Positions 52,255 to 60,216 of a DNA stretch of 64,000 nt are shown one piece after another. This stretch comes from Microbacterium sp. HD4P20. Lineage in GTDB: Bacteria; Actinomycetota; Actinomycetes; Actinomycetales; Microbacteriaceae. A model generated the notes under the pieces. That model worked only from the letters and a program-made list of their open reading frames with translations, did not search any database and was not told where the DNA came from. The translations under genes were made by a program, and so were the position numbers. Position 1 is the first letter of the stretch. Each line of letters opens with the position of its first letter. The DNA lies in the NCBI RefSeq assembly GCF_019449275.2, contig NZ_JAHZQZ020000012.1, forward strand, positions 186,001-250,000. The letters run 5' to 3'.

Positions 52255-53922
52255 ATGAGAATCACCGACACGAGCGACCTGTGGTGGAAGTCCGCCGTCA
52301 TCTATTGCTTGGACGTCGAGACGTTCTTCGACTCGAACGGCGACGGGGTCGGCGACATGCAGGGCCTGGCCGCCCGCATCGACTACCTCGCCCAGCTGGG
52401 TGTGACCTGCATCTGGCTCATGCCGTTCTACCCGACGCCGGACCGGGACGACGGATACGACGTCACGGACTTCTACGGCGTCGACCCGCGGCTGGGCGAT
52501 CACGGCACATTCGTCGAGATGGTGCGCACGGCCAAGGACCGGGGGATGCGCGTGATCGTCGACCTCGTGATCAACCACACATCGGACCGGCATCCGTGGT
52601 TCGTCTCGGCCAAGCGCAGCGTGAACTCGCCGTACCGCGACTACTACGTGTGGCGAGACGACGCGCCTCCGAAGGGTCAGAAGAACTCGGTGTTCCCAGG
52701 CGAGGCGGACGGGATCTGGACGAAGGACGAGAAGTCGGGGCAGTGGTATCTGCACAGCTTCTACGAGCACCAGCCCGACCTCAACGTCGCGAATCCGCGG
52801 GTACGAGATGAGATCGCGCGAACGGTCGGGTTCTGGCTGCAGCTCGGCGTCGCCGGGTTCCGGGTCGACGCGGTGCCGTTCCTGCTCGAGGTGCCCGAGG
52901 GCGCCGAGATGGCCAATCCGCACGACTTCCTCCGCGACGTGCGGCGGTTCCTGCAGCGACGCTCGAGCGAAGCGGTGCTGCTGGGCGAGGTGAATCTGCC
53001 GTACGACCAGCAGGTCGCCTACTTCGGCGCGAACGATGACGGCCAGGAACTCACGATGCAGTTCGACTTCGCCGCCATGCAGCGGCTGTACCTGTCGCTC
53101 GTGCGCCAGGACCCTGCGCCCCTCGTCGAGGTGCTGAGCGAGCGGCCGAAGCTACCCATCGAAACGCAGTGGGCGAACTTCCTGCGCAACCACGACGAAC
53201 TCACACTCGACCAGCTGAGCGAGGACGAGCGGCAAGAAGTGTTCGCGGCGCTCGCGCCGGACGAGAAGCAGCGCGTATACGGGCGTGGCATCGTGAGGCG
53301 ACTGCCGGCGATGCTCGAGGGCGACCCGCGGCGCATCCGCATGGCGTACAGCCTGTTGTTCACCATGCCTGGCACGCCTGTGATGTTCTACGGCGAAGAG
53401 ATCGGGATGGGTGAGAACGCCGACATCCCCGGCCGGCAGGCCGTGCGCACGCCGATGCAGTGGTCACGCGACAAGAACGGTGGATTCTCGGATGCCGCGG
53501 CTTCGCGCCTCGTCGCGAGACCCCCGGGCGACGGCTTCGCACCGGAGCACGTCAACGTCGCCGATCAGCTCGAGGATCGCGAATCGCTGCTGCACTTCTT
53601 CCGCGACCTGATCTCGCGTTATCGGATCTCTCCAGAGCTCGGCTGGGGCAGATTCGAGGTGCTGTCGCCGAAGGGGTCGCGGGTGCTGGTGCATTCGCTG
53701 CAGGCGGATGTCGGGCGCATGGTGGCCGTGCACAACTTCAGCGACGCGCCGGCGACCACGGCCTTCACCGTCGAGGACGAGCCGGACGGCGCATCCCTCG
53801 TCGACCTGCTCGGCGCCGACCGGATCCCGCTCGGGGATCGCGGGAGCATCGAGCTCGAGGTGCCCGCATACGGCTACCGCTGGCTGCGTGTCGCCCGTCC
53901 CGGAGACGGGCGGGTCACGTAG
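52255..53922 (+). CDS. GH13 alpha-amylase family enzyme (trehalose synthase-like)
   Basis: 555 residues, no signal. (beta/alpha)8 barrel with the GH13 catalytic triad: D205 (GFRVDAVPF), E245 (LLGEVNLPY) and D314 (LRNHDELTL). The opening WWKSAVIYCLDVETFFDSNG and GENADIPGRQAVRTPMQWS resemble the trehalose synthase subfamily (maltose to trehalose isomerisation), although shorter or divergent amylases share this. The C-terminal beta domain is from about 460. Purine-rich GGGGA sits close to the ATG. It is followed by two non-coding repeats whose first hairpin may serve as its terminator. Confidence 0.88.
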   Translation: MRITDTSDLWWKSAVIYCLDVETFFDSNGDGVGDMQGLAARIDYLAQLGVTCIWLMPFYPTPDRDDGYDVTDFYGVDPRLGDHGTFVEMVRTAKDRGMRVIVDLVINHTSDRHPWFVSAKRSVNSPYRDYYVWRDDAPPKGQKNSVFPGEADGIWTKDEKSGQWYLHSFYEHQPDLNVANPRVRDEIARTVGFWLQLGVAGFRVDAVPFLLEVPEGAEMANPHDFLRDVRRFLQRRSSEAVLLGEVNLPYDQQVAYFGANDDGQELTMQFDFAAMQRLYLSLVRQDPAPLVEVLSERPKLPIETQWANFLRNHDELTLDQLSEDERQEVFAALAPDEKQRVYGRGIVRRLPAMLEGDPRRIRMAYSLLFTMPGTPVMFYGEEIGMGENADIPGRQAVRTPMQWSRDKNGGFSDAAASRLVARPPGDGFAPEHVNVADQLEDRESLLHFFRDLISRYRISPELGWGRFEVLSPKGSRVLVHSLQADVGRMVAVHNFSDAPATTAFTVEDEPDGASLVDLLGADRIPLGDRGSIELEVPAYGYRWLRVARPGDGRVT

Positions 53923-53958
53923 GACCGGTCGAGGCGTGAGGGCGTCAGCGCACAGAAA

Positions 53959-54114
53959 AGGGCCGGTCGGAGAGGCTACCGACCGGCCCTTGTCCCTGCA
54001 CCAAGAGTGTCCTGCAATCACATTCCGGTCGCTGCCACAGCAAAACAACTACCGTTCCTGAACTCTATAACGGCCAGGTAACGAAGGCAAGGTCTTCTCG
54101 TTATCTTTCTGTGA
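53959..54114. repeat. Non-coding repeat, copy A (156 bp)
   Basis: It begins with a 12-bp perfect hairpin (AGGGCCGGTCGG, loop AGAGGCTA, then the complement; 53959-53990). A nearly invariant core follows (CACCAAGAGTGTCCTGCAATC, then GCCACAGCAAAACAACTACC), then a variable part with RTAACG direct repeats 11 bp apart (54067, 54078) and a closing stem CGTTATC (54099-54105). On the minus strand the first hairpin is followed by TTTTC, so it can end a minus-strand RNA as well as the GH13 transcript. No convincing protein frame. Same order as copy B, which starts 198 bp later. Confidence 0.8.
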
Positions 54115-54156
54115 TCTGAATCCCGTCGCGCCTTGGCGGCGCGGCGGGCAAAGGTG

Positions 54157-54314
54157 AGGGCCGGTCGGAGAGGCTACCGACCGGCCCTTGTCCCTTTGCA
54201 CCAAGAGTGTCCTGCAATCACATGCCGGTAGCTGCCACAGCAAAACAACTACCGTGCAAGCACTGTATAACGGCGAGATAACGAGGGCAAGGGTTTGCCG
54301 TTATCTTTTCGTGA
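54157..54314. repeat. Non-coding repeat, copy B (158 bp)
   Basis: Identical hairpin at 54157-54188, the same core with scattered substitutions, and the RTAACG pair at 54267 and 54278 with CGTTATC at 54299-54305. The inner stem differs from copy A (GGCAA/TTGCC here, GAAG/CTTC in A) while pairing is retained, which suggests a conserved RNA or DNA structure. It ends just before the ribosome site of the small ORF at 54334. Between the copies is a 42-bp GC-rich linker. Confidence 0.8.
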
Positions 54315-54332
54315 CCGAGGGAGGAGTGTAGA

Positions 54333-54349
54333 TGTGTACAGTGTGAACA
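54333..54349. promoter_or_regulatory. TetR-like operator copy overlapping the small ORF start
   Basis: TGTGTACAGTGTGAACA differs by one base from the site TGTGTACGGTGTGAACA at 60917-60933 between the divergent TetR and MFS genes 6.6 kb away. Here it covers the GTG start codon of the small ORF. Binding by the same TetR is a guess from sequence identity. Confidence 0.45.
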
Positions 54350-54501
54350 TCCACACCTGCATACCGGAGGTTCCGCCCTACGGGCGTCGAGAAGCGTGGC
54401 AGAACTCTCCGGAGGGCTGGCCGCAGGCTGAGACCTTCGACGGCTGGCTGAGCTCGCAGCAGGTCGCGCAGTACTACGGGTCGCAGACGCCCGTTCACTG
54501 A
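54334..54501 (+). CDS. Small protein of unknown function (55 residues)
   Basis: GTG start with GGGAGGAG seven bases upstream, which is a strong ribosome site and the main support for the gene. The protein is polar and aromatic-rich, ending AQYYGSQTPVH, with PEGWPQAETFDGWLSSQQV in the middle; no membrane segment or signal peptide. Not recognised. It lies directly downstream of the two non-coding repeats and convergent to the Rrf2 gene. Confidence 0.55.
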   Translation: MYSVNIHTCIPEVPPYGRREAWQNSPEGWPQAETFDGWLSSQQVAQYYGSQTPVH

Positions 54502-54560
54502 ACGCCCGTCCGTCCGTCGGCCAGGATGGACTCGCGGCATCCACTCGCGGCGCGCCGGCT

Positions 54561-55046
54561 TCAGCGGTGCGGAAGCGGATCCTCGACGAGCAGCCGGCGG
54601 TTCTTCGCGATCACCTCGGGGGCGAGGCCCGCGGCGATCTCACCGAGCGTGACCGCTCGAAGCGACTCCAGCCATGCGTCGTGGGCGCGATGCATGGCCG
54701 CCGCCAGTGCGCACGGCCGCGTGCAGTCTTCGGGCCGGGCACTCCCGCGGCCCTGCTGTCGCAGCTCGCGGCACACGTAGGGATCCGAGACGCCGTCGAC
54801 GGCCGCGACGACGTCGAGGAGGGTGATCTGCGATGCCGGCCGCGCCAGGCGGAAGCCTCCGCGCGGTCCGGTGCTGCCGGTGAGGATGCCGCCGCGCACG
54901 AGCTTCGCGAGCTGCTTCGAGAGGTAAGGGTTGGGTACGCCGAAGTGCACGGCCAGCTGCGCTCCCGAGATCGTCGAGTCCGCGGGGAGTTGTGCGAGCA
55001 CTGCGGCCGTGTGCAGCGCCCACTCCGTGGTCTCGGGAAGTTTCAC
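54561..55046 (-). CDS. Rrf2 family transcriptional regulator
   Basis: 161 residues from GTG 55046. Winged helix at about 5-80: HTAAVLAQLPADSTISGAQLA, VPNPYLSKQLAKLVRGGIL and the wing GPRGGFRLARP. Three cysteines sit in the usual Rrf2 region (VCREL, then PEDCTRPC), so an iron-sulfur cluster or thiol sensing is possible. TATCCT lies six bases before the GTG (leaderless signature). It is divergent from the NAD(P)-binding reductase, its probable target. Confidence 0.9.
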   Translation of the reverse strand: MKLPETTEWALHTAAVLAQLPADSTISGAQLAVHFGVPNPYLSKQLAKLVRGGILTGSTGPRGGFRLARPASQITLLDVVAAVDGVSDPYVCRELRQQGRGSARPEDCTRPCALAAAMHRAHDAWLESLRAVTLGEIAAGLAPEVIAKNRRLLVEDPLPHR

Positions 55047-55069
55047 TTGTCCAGGATACCTGTCACGGT

Positions 55070-55096
55070 TATTGTGGACACTAAATATCCATAATA
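55070..55096. promoter_or_regulatory. Rrf2-type operator between divergent genes
   Basis: TATTGTGGA (55070-55078) and TCCATAATA (55088-55096) form an inverted repeat with 9-bp arms (one mismatch) and 9 bp between. It is an AT-rich island in this GC-rich region and ends 9 bp before the reductase ATG. Redox-type control of both genes is inferred. Confidence 0.65.
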
Positions 55097-55105
55097 GGAG
55101 GTCTC

Positions 55106-55849
55106 ATGCGCAGTGCAGTGGCAGGCGGTACCGGTCGGATCGGAGCCCTCGTGGTGAAGCGTCTTCGCGCTCGCGGCCATGACGTCGTGTCTCTCAGCCG
55201 CGGGCAGGGCGTCGATCTCGTCACGGGTGAGGGGCTGCACGGCGCGCTCGCCGGAGTCGACGTCGTCATCGACGTCAGCAATCCGGCCGTCGCCGAGGTC
55301 GCGACTGCGGAGCGAGTGTTCGCCGCCGTCAGCGAGAACCTGCTCGCCGCCGAGGCGAAGGCCGGTGTGGGTCACCACATCGCGCTGTCGATCGCCGCCG
55401 CCGACCGGGTGCTCGGCAACCCGCACTATTACGGCAAGCGGGTTCAGGAGCAGGTCGTTGCCGCCGGTCCGGTGCCGTACACGATCGCTCCCGCGACGCA
55501 GTTCCACGACTTTCCGGCGATGATCGCCGACTGGAGCACGGTCGACGGAGTGTCGCACGTGCCGCCGCTCCTGCTGCAGCCGGCCGCACCGGAAGACGTC
55601 GCCGACGTGCTGGTCGAACTGGCCGAGGGCGAGCCGCAGGGACGCTACGCCGACATCGCGGGCCCCCTGACGGAGGACGCCGTCGACATGGCGCGTCGCA
55701 CGCGTGCGGCCCACGCGGATGCCCGGCCGCTCCGGGCGAGCTGGCGGGGTGTGGCCCTCGGCGTCGAGTTCGCCGGAGAGGTCATGCTGCCGGGCGACGG
55801 CGCGCGGATCACGCCGACGACGTTCGACGACTGGCTCGCCGCGCTCTGA
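55106..55849 (+). CDS. NAD(P)-binding SDR-like reductase
   Basis: 247 residues, atypical SDR/NmrA-like. Cofactor motif AGGTGRIGALVVKRL (6-20); no Y-x3-K pair is clear, though YYGKRVQEQ near 110 might supply Tyr and Lys. AGGAGG precedes the ATG by about five bases. Substrate unknown; homologues under Rrf2 or HxlR regulators are often annotated as quinone or flavin reductases. Divergent from the Rrf2 gene with a shared operator. Confidence 0.85.
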   Translation: MRSAVAGGTGRIGALVVKRLRARGHDVVSLSRGQGVDLVTGEGLHGALAGVDVVIDVSNPAVAEVATAERVFAAVSENLLAAEAKAGVGHHIALSIAAADRVLGNPHYYGKRVQEQVVAAGPVPYTIAPATQFHDFPAMIADWSTVDGVSHVPPLLLQPAAPEDVADVLVELAEGEPQGRYADIAGPLTEDAVDMARRTRAAHADARPLRASWRGVALGVEFAGEVMLPGDGARITPTTFDDWLAAL

Positions 55850-55874
55850 CCTGAATCGCGACGGCGCCGGTGCG

Positions 55875-56807
55875 TCAGTACCAGTTGGTCGCCTGCGAGT
55901 GGCCCCACGCGGCACACGGCGAGCCGTAGGCGCGCGAGATGTAGTCCAGGCCCCACGCGATCTGCGTCGCGGCGTTGGTCTGCCAGTCGGCGCCGGCCGT
56001 GGCCATCTTGCTGCCGGGGAGGGACTGCGGGATGCCGGTGGCACCGCTGGAGGCGTTATAGGCCTGGTAGTTCCAGTTCGACTCTTTCTCCCACAGCGAG
56101 TTCAGGCACGAGAACTGGTCGGCGCCCCAGCCGTGGCGCTCGGCCGCCATCGCCTGGGCCGTCGCGCGGGCACCCTCGGGAGTGTTCGCAGCAGCGAGCG
56201 CGGCTGCGGCCGCTTCGGCCTGCCGCTGCGCTTCGGCTGCCGCCGCAGCGGCCGCGGCAGCAGCCTCCTCGGCTGCTTCCTCGGCGGCCCGCTGGGTCCG
56301 CGCGGTGTCGAGACGTTCCCGCAATTCGGCGATGCGAGCGGTGATCGTCCGCGTCTGGGTGGCGACGTCATCGGCAGCGTCGGGCAGCAGCAGCAGCGGA
56401 ACGATGTCGAGGTTCGCGAGCTCGGCGATCGCGACGCGGAGGCGAGTGGTGTCGATCGTGCTGTTCTCGGCGCCCAGTTCCAGTCCTGACCCGACGATCT
56501 CGGCATCGGTGGCGGCGGCCTCTGCCAATGCGAGCCGTCCCGTCTCGAGAGTGGCATCCGCGTCGGCGGCGACGTCGCGCAGCGACTCGGTGGCCGGGAG
56601 CACACTCGCGGCGGCGGCGACGGCTGCCGACGAAGCCGTCAGGGGGGAGGCGGCTGCGGCGGCGAGGCTCGGCGGCGCGAGCGTGAGGCCGACGGATGCG
56701 ACGATCCCGGCCGCGGCGACGGCGATCACCGGCAGGGCGCGGCGCCGGCGAGTCCGGCGGGCGCGGAGCGTGCGGCGGGCAGGAGAGGACGAGGGGTCTG
56801 AGAGCAT
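55875..56807 (-). CDS. Secreted lytic transglycosylase-like protein
   Basis: 310 residues. A signal peptide with a very basic n-region (RTLRARRTRRRRALPVIAV) spans about 1-50. A long Ala/Glu-rich helical region, probably coiled coil, fills 70-215. The C-terminal ~85 residues form a lysozyme-like domain: LNSLWEKESNWNYQAYNASSG with the likely catalytic Glu, then IPQSLPGSKMA and WGLDYISRAYGSPCAAWGH. Such proteins cut peptidoglycan outside the cell. The nearest ribosome-site-like AAGGA is 13 bases upstream, so the start is less certain. Confidence 0.85.
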   Translation of the reverse strand: MLSDPSSSPARRTLRARRTRRRRALPVIAVAAAGIVASVGLTLAPPSLAAAAASPLTASSAAVAAAASVLPATESLRDVAADADATLETGRLALAEAAATDAEIVGSGLELGAENSTIDTTRLRVAIAELANLDIVPLLLLPDAADDVATQTRTITARIAELRERLDTARTQRAAEEAAEEAAAAAAAAAAEAQRQAEAAAAALAAANTPEGARATAQAMAAERHGWGADQFSCLNSLWEKESNWNYQAYNASSGATGIPQSLPGSKMATAGADWQTNAATQIAWGLDYISRAYGSPCAAWGHSQATNWY

Positions 56808-56990
56808 GACGAACGTACGATCCTTCGGGTGTTCCGCGCGGGCTCAGCCGTGCGGGGCGCCCTCGGGTGGACGCACAAGTCCCCGAGTCTGCGCCGCCGG
56901 TCTGGACGAGTCCTCCGGTTTTGCTGGACGAACCGTGTACGCGGCCCTCGACGCGGGAAGGATGCCGGGGCCACCGGCATCCGGATTCAC

Positions 56991-58673
56991 TCAGTCCTTA
57001 CGGTGCGCGGCGTAGTATGCGAGGAGCGCCCGGGTGGAGGCATCCTGTGCCGCAACGGCCTGCTCGTCGCCCTCGATCGCGGGCGCGATCTGCAGCGCGA
57101 GCTGCTTGCCGAGCTCGACGCCCCACTGGTCGAACGAGTTCACGCCCCACACCACGCCCTGGGTGAAGGTGATGTGCTCGTACAGCGCGATGAGCTGGCC
57201 GAGCACCGACGGCGTGAGTGCCGGGGCAAAGATCGACGTCGTCGGCTTGTTGCCGGCGAATGTCCGTGCGGCCACGAGCGCGCCGGTCGTGCCCTCGGCC
57301 TCGACCTCTTCGGCGGTCTTGCCGAACGCAAGGGCCTTGGTCTGCGCGAGGAAGTTCGACAGGAACAGTCCGTGCACATCGCGTCCGTCGTCGGCGAGCG
57401 GGTACGCCGGGTTGGCGAACGCGATGAAATCCGCCGGAATCAGGCGCGTGCCCTGGTGGATGAGCTGATAGAACGCGTGCTGCCCGTTGGTGCCGGGCTC
57501 GCCCCAGAACACCTCGCCCGTGTCGGTGGTGACGGGGCTGCCGTCCCAGCGCACCGACTTGCCGTTCGACTCCATCGTGAGCTGCTGCAGGTACGCGGCG
57601 AAACGGTGCAGCTGCTGCGCGTACGGCAGCACGGCGTGCGACTGCGCGCCGAGGAAGTTCGAGTACCAGACGTTCAGCAGGCCCATCACGACCGGAACGT
57701 TCTGCTCGAGAGGAGTGGTGCGCACGTGCTCGTCGACGGCGTGGAAACCGGCGAGCAGCTCACGGAAGACGTCCGGTCCGAGCTCGATCATCAGCGAGAG
57801 CCCGATCGCCGAGTCGACGGAGTACCTCCCGCCGACCCAATCCCAGAACCCGAACGCGTTGTCGGTGTCGATGCCGAACGCGGCGACCTTGTCGAGCGCG
57901 GTCGAGACTGCCACGAAGTGATGGGCGACGGCATCCGTCTTCGCATCGTCGGAGCCGTCGATGGCACCGGCGCTCTCGAGACCCGCCCAGAGCCAGTCAC
58001 GGGCCAGGCGGGCATTGGTGAGCGTCTCGAGCGTCGTGAAGGTCTTCGAGGCGACGATGAAGAGCGTGGTCTCGGGATCGAGCCCCTTCGTCTTCTGCGC
58101 GATGTCGGTGGGATCGATGTTCGAGACGAAACGCGCCTCGATGCCGGCCGTCGCATAGGGCTCGAGCGCGGCAGAGACCATGACGGGCCCGAGATCGGAT
58201 CCGCCGATGCCGATGTTGACGATGTGGGTGACCTTCTTGCCGGTCACGCCGGTCCATTCGCCACTGCGCACGCGGTCGGCGAAGAGCGACATCGCGTCGA
58301 GCACAGCATGCACGTCGGCATCGACGTCCTGCCCGTCGATGACGAGGGCGGGGGATGCCCCGGCCGGGCGCCGCAGTGCGGTATGCAGCACCGCGCGGTC
58401 CTCGGTGGTGTTGATGTGCTCGCCGGCGAGCATCGCGGCATAGCGCTCGGCCACGCCCGTCTGCTCCGCGAGGCGCACCAGCGCGGCGAGGATCTCGTCG
58501 GTCAGCAGGTTCTTCGACAGGTCGACGTGCAGGTCGGCGAGGTCGAAGGTGAAGCGCTCGACACGGTGCGGATCGGAGGCGAACCAGCCCCGCAGATCGG
58601 GCGAGAACGAGTCGCGGATGCTGCTGAGCTCAGCCCAGGCGGAGGTGGCGGTGGCGTCGACGGGGGCGGTCAC
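56991..58673 (-). CDS. pgi: Glucose-6-phosphate isomerase
   Basis: 560 residues from GTG 58673 (TACCGT seven bases upstream, leaderless signature; the frame stays open further upstream into the tandem repeats, which is rejected). PGI signatures: [32 protein letters not shown] and [19 protein letters not shown], with the catalytic Glu and His in the last. C-terminal [13 protein letters not shown]. It interconverts glucose 6-phosphate and fructose 6-phosphate. Length is typical. Confidence 0.95.
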   Translation of the reverse strand: MTAPVDATATSAWAELSSIRDSFSPDLRGWFASDPHRVERFTFDLADLHVDLSKNLLTDEILAALVRLAEQTGVAERYAAMLAGEHINTTEDRAVLHTALRRPAGASPALVIDGQDVDADVHAVLDAMSLFADRVRSGEWTGVTGKKVTHIVNIGIGGSDLGPVMVSAALEPYATAGIEARFVSNIDPTDIAQKTKGLDPETTLFIVASKTFTTLETLTNARLARDWLWAGLESAGAIDGSDDAKTDAVAHHFVAVSTALDKVAAFGIDTDNAFGFWDWVGGRYSVDSAIGLSLMIELGPDVFRELLAGFHAVDEHVRTTPLEQNVPVVMGLLNVWYSNFLGAQSHAVLPYAQQLHRFAAYLQQLTMESNGKSVRWDGSPVTTDTGEVFWGEPGTNGQHAFYQLIHQGTRLIPADFIAFANPAYPLADDGRDVHGLFLSNFLAQTKALAFGKTAEEVEAEGTTGALVAARTFAGNKPTTSIFAPALTPSVLGQLIALYEHITFTQGVVWGVNSFDQWGVELGKQLALQIAPAIEGDEQAVAAQDASTRALLAYYAAHRKD

Positions 58674-58727
58674 GTCCTTTACGGTACCCGCACCGGGGCG
58701 CGCGTTGGTTTCGCAATCCTCACAGTC

Positions 58728-58925
58728 CGAGCCCGCTCGCTGTGACCCCGCCGAGTACGCCCGGTCTCGCCGAGCCCGCTCGCTGTGACCTCCCGCCGAG
58801 TACGCCCGGTCTCGCCGAGCCCGCTCGCTGTGACCTCCCGCCGAGTACACATGGTCTCGCCGAAACCGCATGCTGCCGACGTCGACGGCGTGCTGTCTCG
58901 GCGAGAACGCACGTACTCGACATGA
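58728..58925. repeat. 45-bp tandem repeat with an inverted partial copy
   Basis: Three head-to-tail units (58728-58770, 58771-58815, 58816-58860) of 43-45 bp; units 1 and 2 differ only by a 2-bp indel, unit 3 by a few bases. They start CGAGCCCGCTCGCTGTGACC and end GAGTACGCCCGGTCTCGC. A degenerate fourth part (58861-58920) holds the end motif inverted (TCGGCGAGA...GTACTCG). The array fills most of the 308-bp gap between pgi and the HNH gene. Units abut with no spacers, so it is not CRISPR. Confidence 0.85.
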
Positions 58926-58981
58926 AGGGCGGGGCGGCCCGGCGCCGCCGTCCGGGCGCCGGGCGCGGGTAGCCTGCGAGC

Positions 58982-59341
58982 ATGCCCGTGAGTCAGACCC
59001 GTCGTGCGCGCGCCGCGCGGCGCCGGGCGCGCCGCGTCGCGGCCGTCGACAACGACCTCACGCTCGACGAATGGGCGGCGATCCTCGAGGCGTGGGGAGC
59101 ATGCGCGTACTGCGGGCTCGCCGAGGGGCCGTTCCAGAAGGACTGCGTCCTGCCGATCTCGCGCGGCGGCCGCTATACCTTCGAGAACGTGGTTCCCGCG
59201 TGCCGCTCGTGCAACGCCAGCAAGAGCAACGACGAAGTCACGGGGTGGCTGCGGCGCAAGCGCCTCGATGAGCGCGCCTTCCTGCTGCGGCACGTCGAGA
59301 TCCTCGCGGCCTGGCGTTCGGTGGGCACGAGCGCACCCTGA
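58982..59341 (+). CDS. HNH-type nuclease family protein
   Basis: 119 residues. A basic N-terminus, zinc-type pair CAYC (about 41-44) and CRSC later, and the HNH core [26 protein letters not shown]. In ordinary members the core starts with Asp-His; here it reads [11 protein letters not shown], so the general-base His position is Cys. The protein may be inactive as a nuclease or use a different residue. TAGCCT lies six bases before the ATG (leaderless signature). Transcribed alone. Confidence 0.82.
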   Translation: MPVSQTRRARAARRRARRVAAVDNDLTLDEWAAILEAWGACAYCGLAEGPFQKDCVLPISRGGRYTFENVVPACRSCNASKSNDEVTGWLRRKRLDERAFLLRHVEILAAWRSVGTSAP

Positions 59342-59358
59342 ACGCCGGATGCCGGGAG

Positions 59359-60192
59359 TCAGGGGCGCGAGAGCAGGGCGATGCCGTCCAGCACGGCGCG
59401 ATGGGTCACAGGTGAGCCCAGTATCCGGAAGTGGCCCCGGGCGGTCACGGCGATGTTGGTCGCACCGTCCAGCGCGCTGCCTTCGGGGATGTGCGGATCG
59501 AACGGGCCGAACACCGAGACGATCCGTCCATTGATCGACGTCTCGCGTCCGAGCATGACGATCGTCTCGTCTTCGGGAAGGAAGGCGCGGATGCTCGGGT
59601 CCGCGAACAGCAGCCGCGCACGGCGGGCGCCGCCGAACGGGGTCGCGACGGCGACCAGTCCGAGCAGCCCGAGCGCGGCGCCCCCGGCAGGCGGGGTAGC
59701 GGTGGCCGCGGCATCCGCCGGCTCCCCGCCCGCAGCCGCTTCGGCCGCCGCGTCGATCGCTGCTCCCGAACGCACGAGCACATGCTTGCCGATGAGGCCG
59801 CCCTTGCTGTGCGCCACGAGGACACGCCCGGCCTCAGGCGGCGGCGTGGCGGCGAGCAGCCGCGTGAGGCGCTCGGCGGTGTCGGGGATGCTGCGCCGAT
59901 TCACCCCGAGGCCGTGGACGACGAGAACCCGATGCCCCGCCGCCGCGAGTGCGTCGCCGAGCGGCCGCAGAAAGGTCCAGTGCTCGTACACGCCGGGCAG
60001 CAGGTACACCTCGGGTAGCGTGGCGTCGGCCCGCCGCCATGCGTCCGGAGTCGGCCGGCGACGACCGATCGCCCACGGCAGGGTCAGCACGGCGAGTTGT
60101 CGTCGTAGGGCGTAGGCATAGTCGGCCGCCCACCACAGCCCGCGGCGCACCGGTCCGGGCCGGGCTCCGGCTGCCGGCGATGCAGGGGTCAT
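59359..60192 (-). CDS. Alpha/beta hydrolase
   Basis: 277 residues. The strand and oxyanion region LPGVYEHWTFLRPLGDAL and the nucleophile elbow AHSKGG (Ser about 124) identify the fold; a late His in ARGHFRILGSPVTHRAVLD completes the triad. An Ala/Gly-rich insertion lies at 140-175. No signal peptide. TAGACT lies six bases before the ATG (leaderless signature). Substrate unknown, perhaps a lipase or esterase. Confidence 0.85.
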   Translation of the reverse strand: MTPASPAAGARPGPVRRGLWWAADYAYALRRQLAVLTLPWAIGRRRPTPDAWRRADATLPEVYLLPGVYEHWTFLRPLGDALAAAGHRVLVVHGLGVNRRSIPDTAERLTRLLAATPPPEAGRVLVAHSKGGLIGKHVLVRSGAAIDAAAEAAAGGEPADAAATATPPAGGAALGLLGLVAVATPFGGARRARLLFADPSIRAFLPEDETIVMLGRETSINGRIVSVFGPFDPHIPEGSALDGATNIAVTARGHFRILGSPVTHRAVLDGIALLSRP

Positions 60193-60216
60193 GCGCGAAG
60201 TCTAGGAGGCTGGGGT

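Noticed and set aside
53941..54300. Short open frames across the two non-coding repeats
   Set aside because: The frames differ between the copies, cross the perfect hairpins, lack ribosome sites and do not show protein-like conservation.
56829..58745. 638-codon plus-strand frame opposite pgi
   Set aside because: It is antisense to pgi, which has unambiguous family motifs; the plus-strand translation is charged low-complexity sequence.
58728..58925. CRISPR-like array
   Set aside because: Units are directly adjacent without unique spacers, units differ in length, and no cas genes are nearby.
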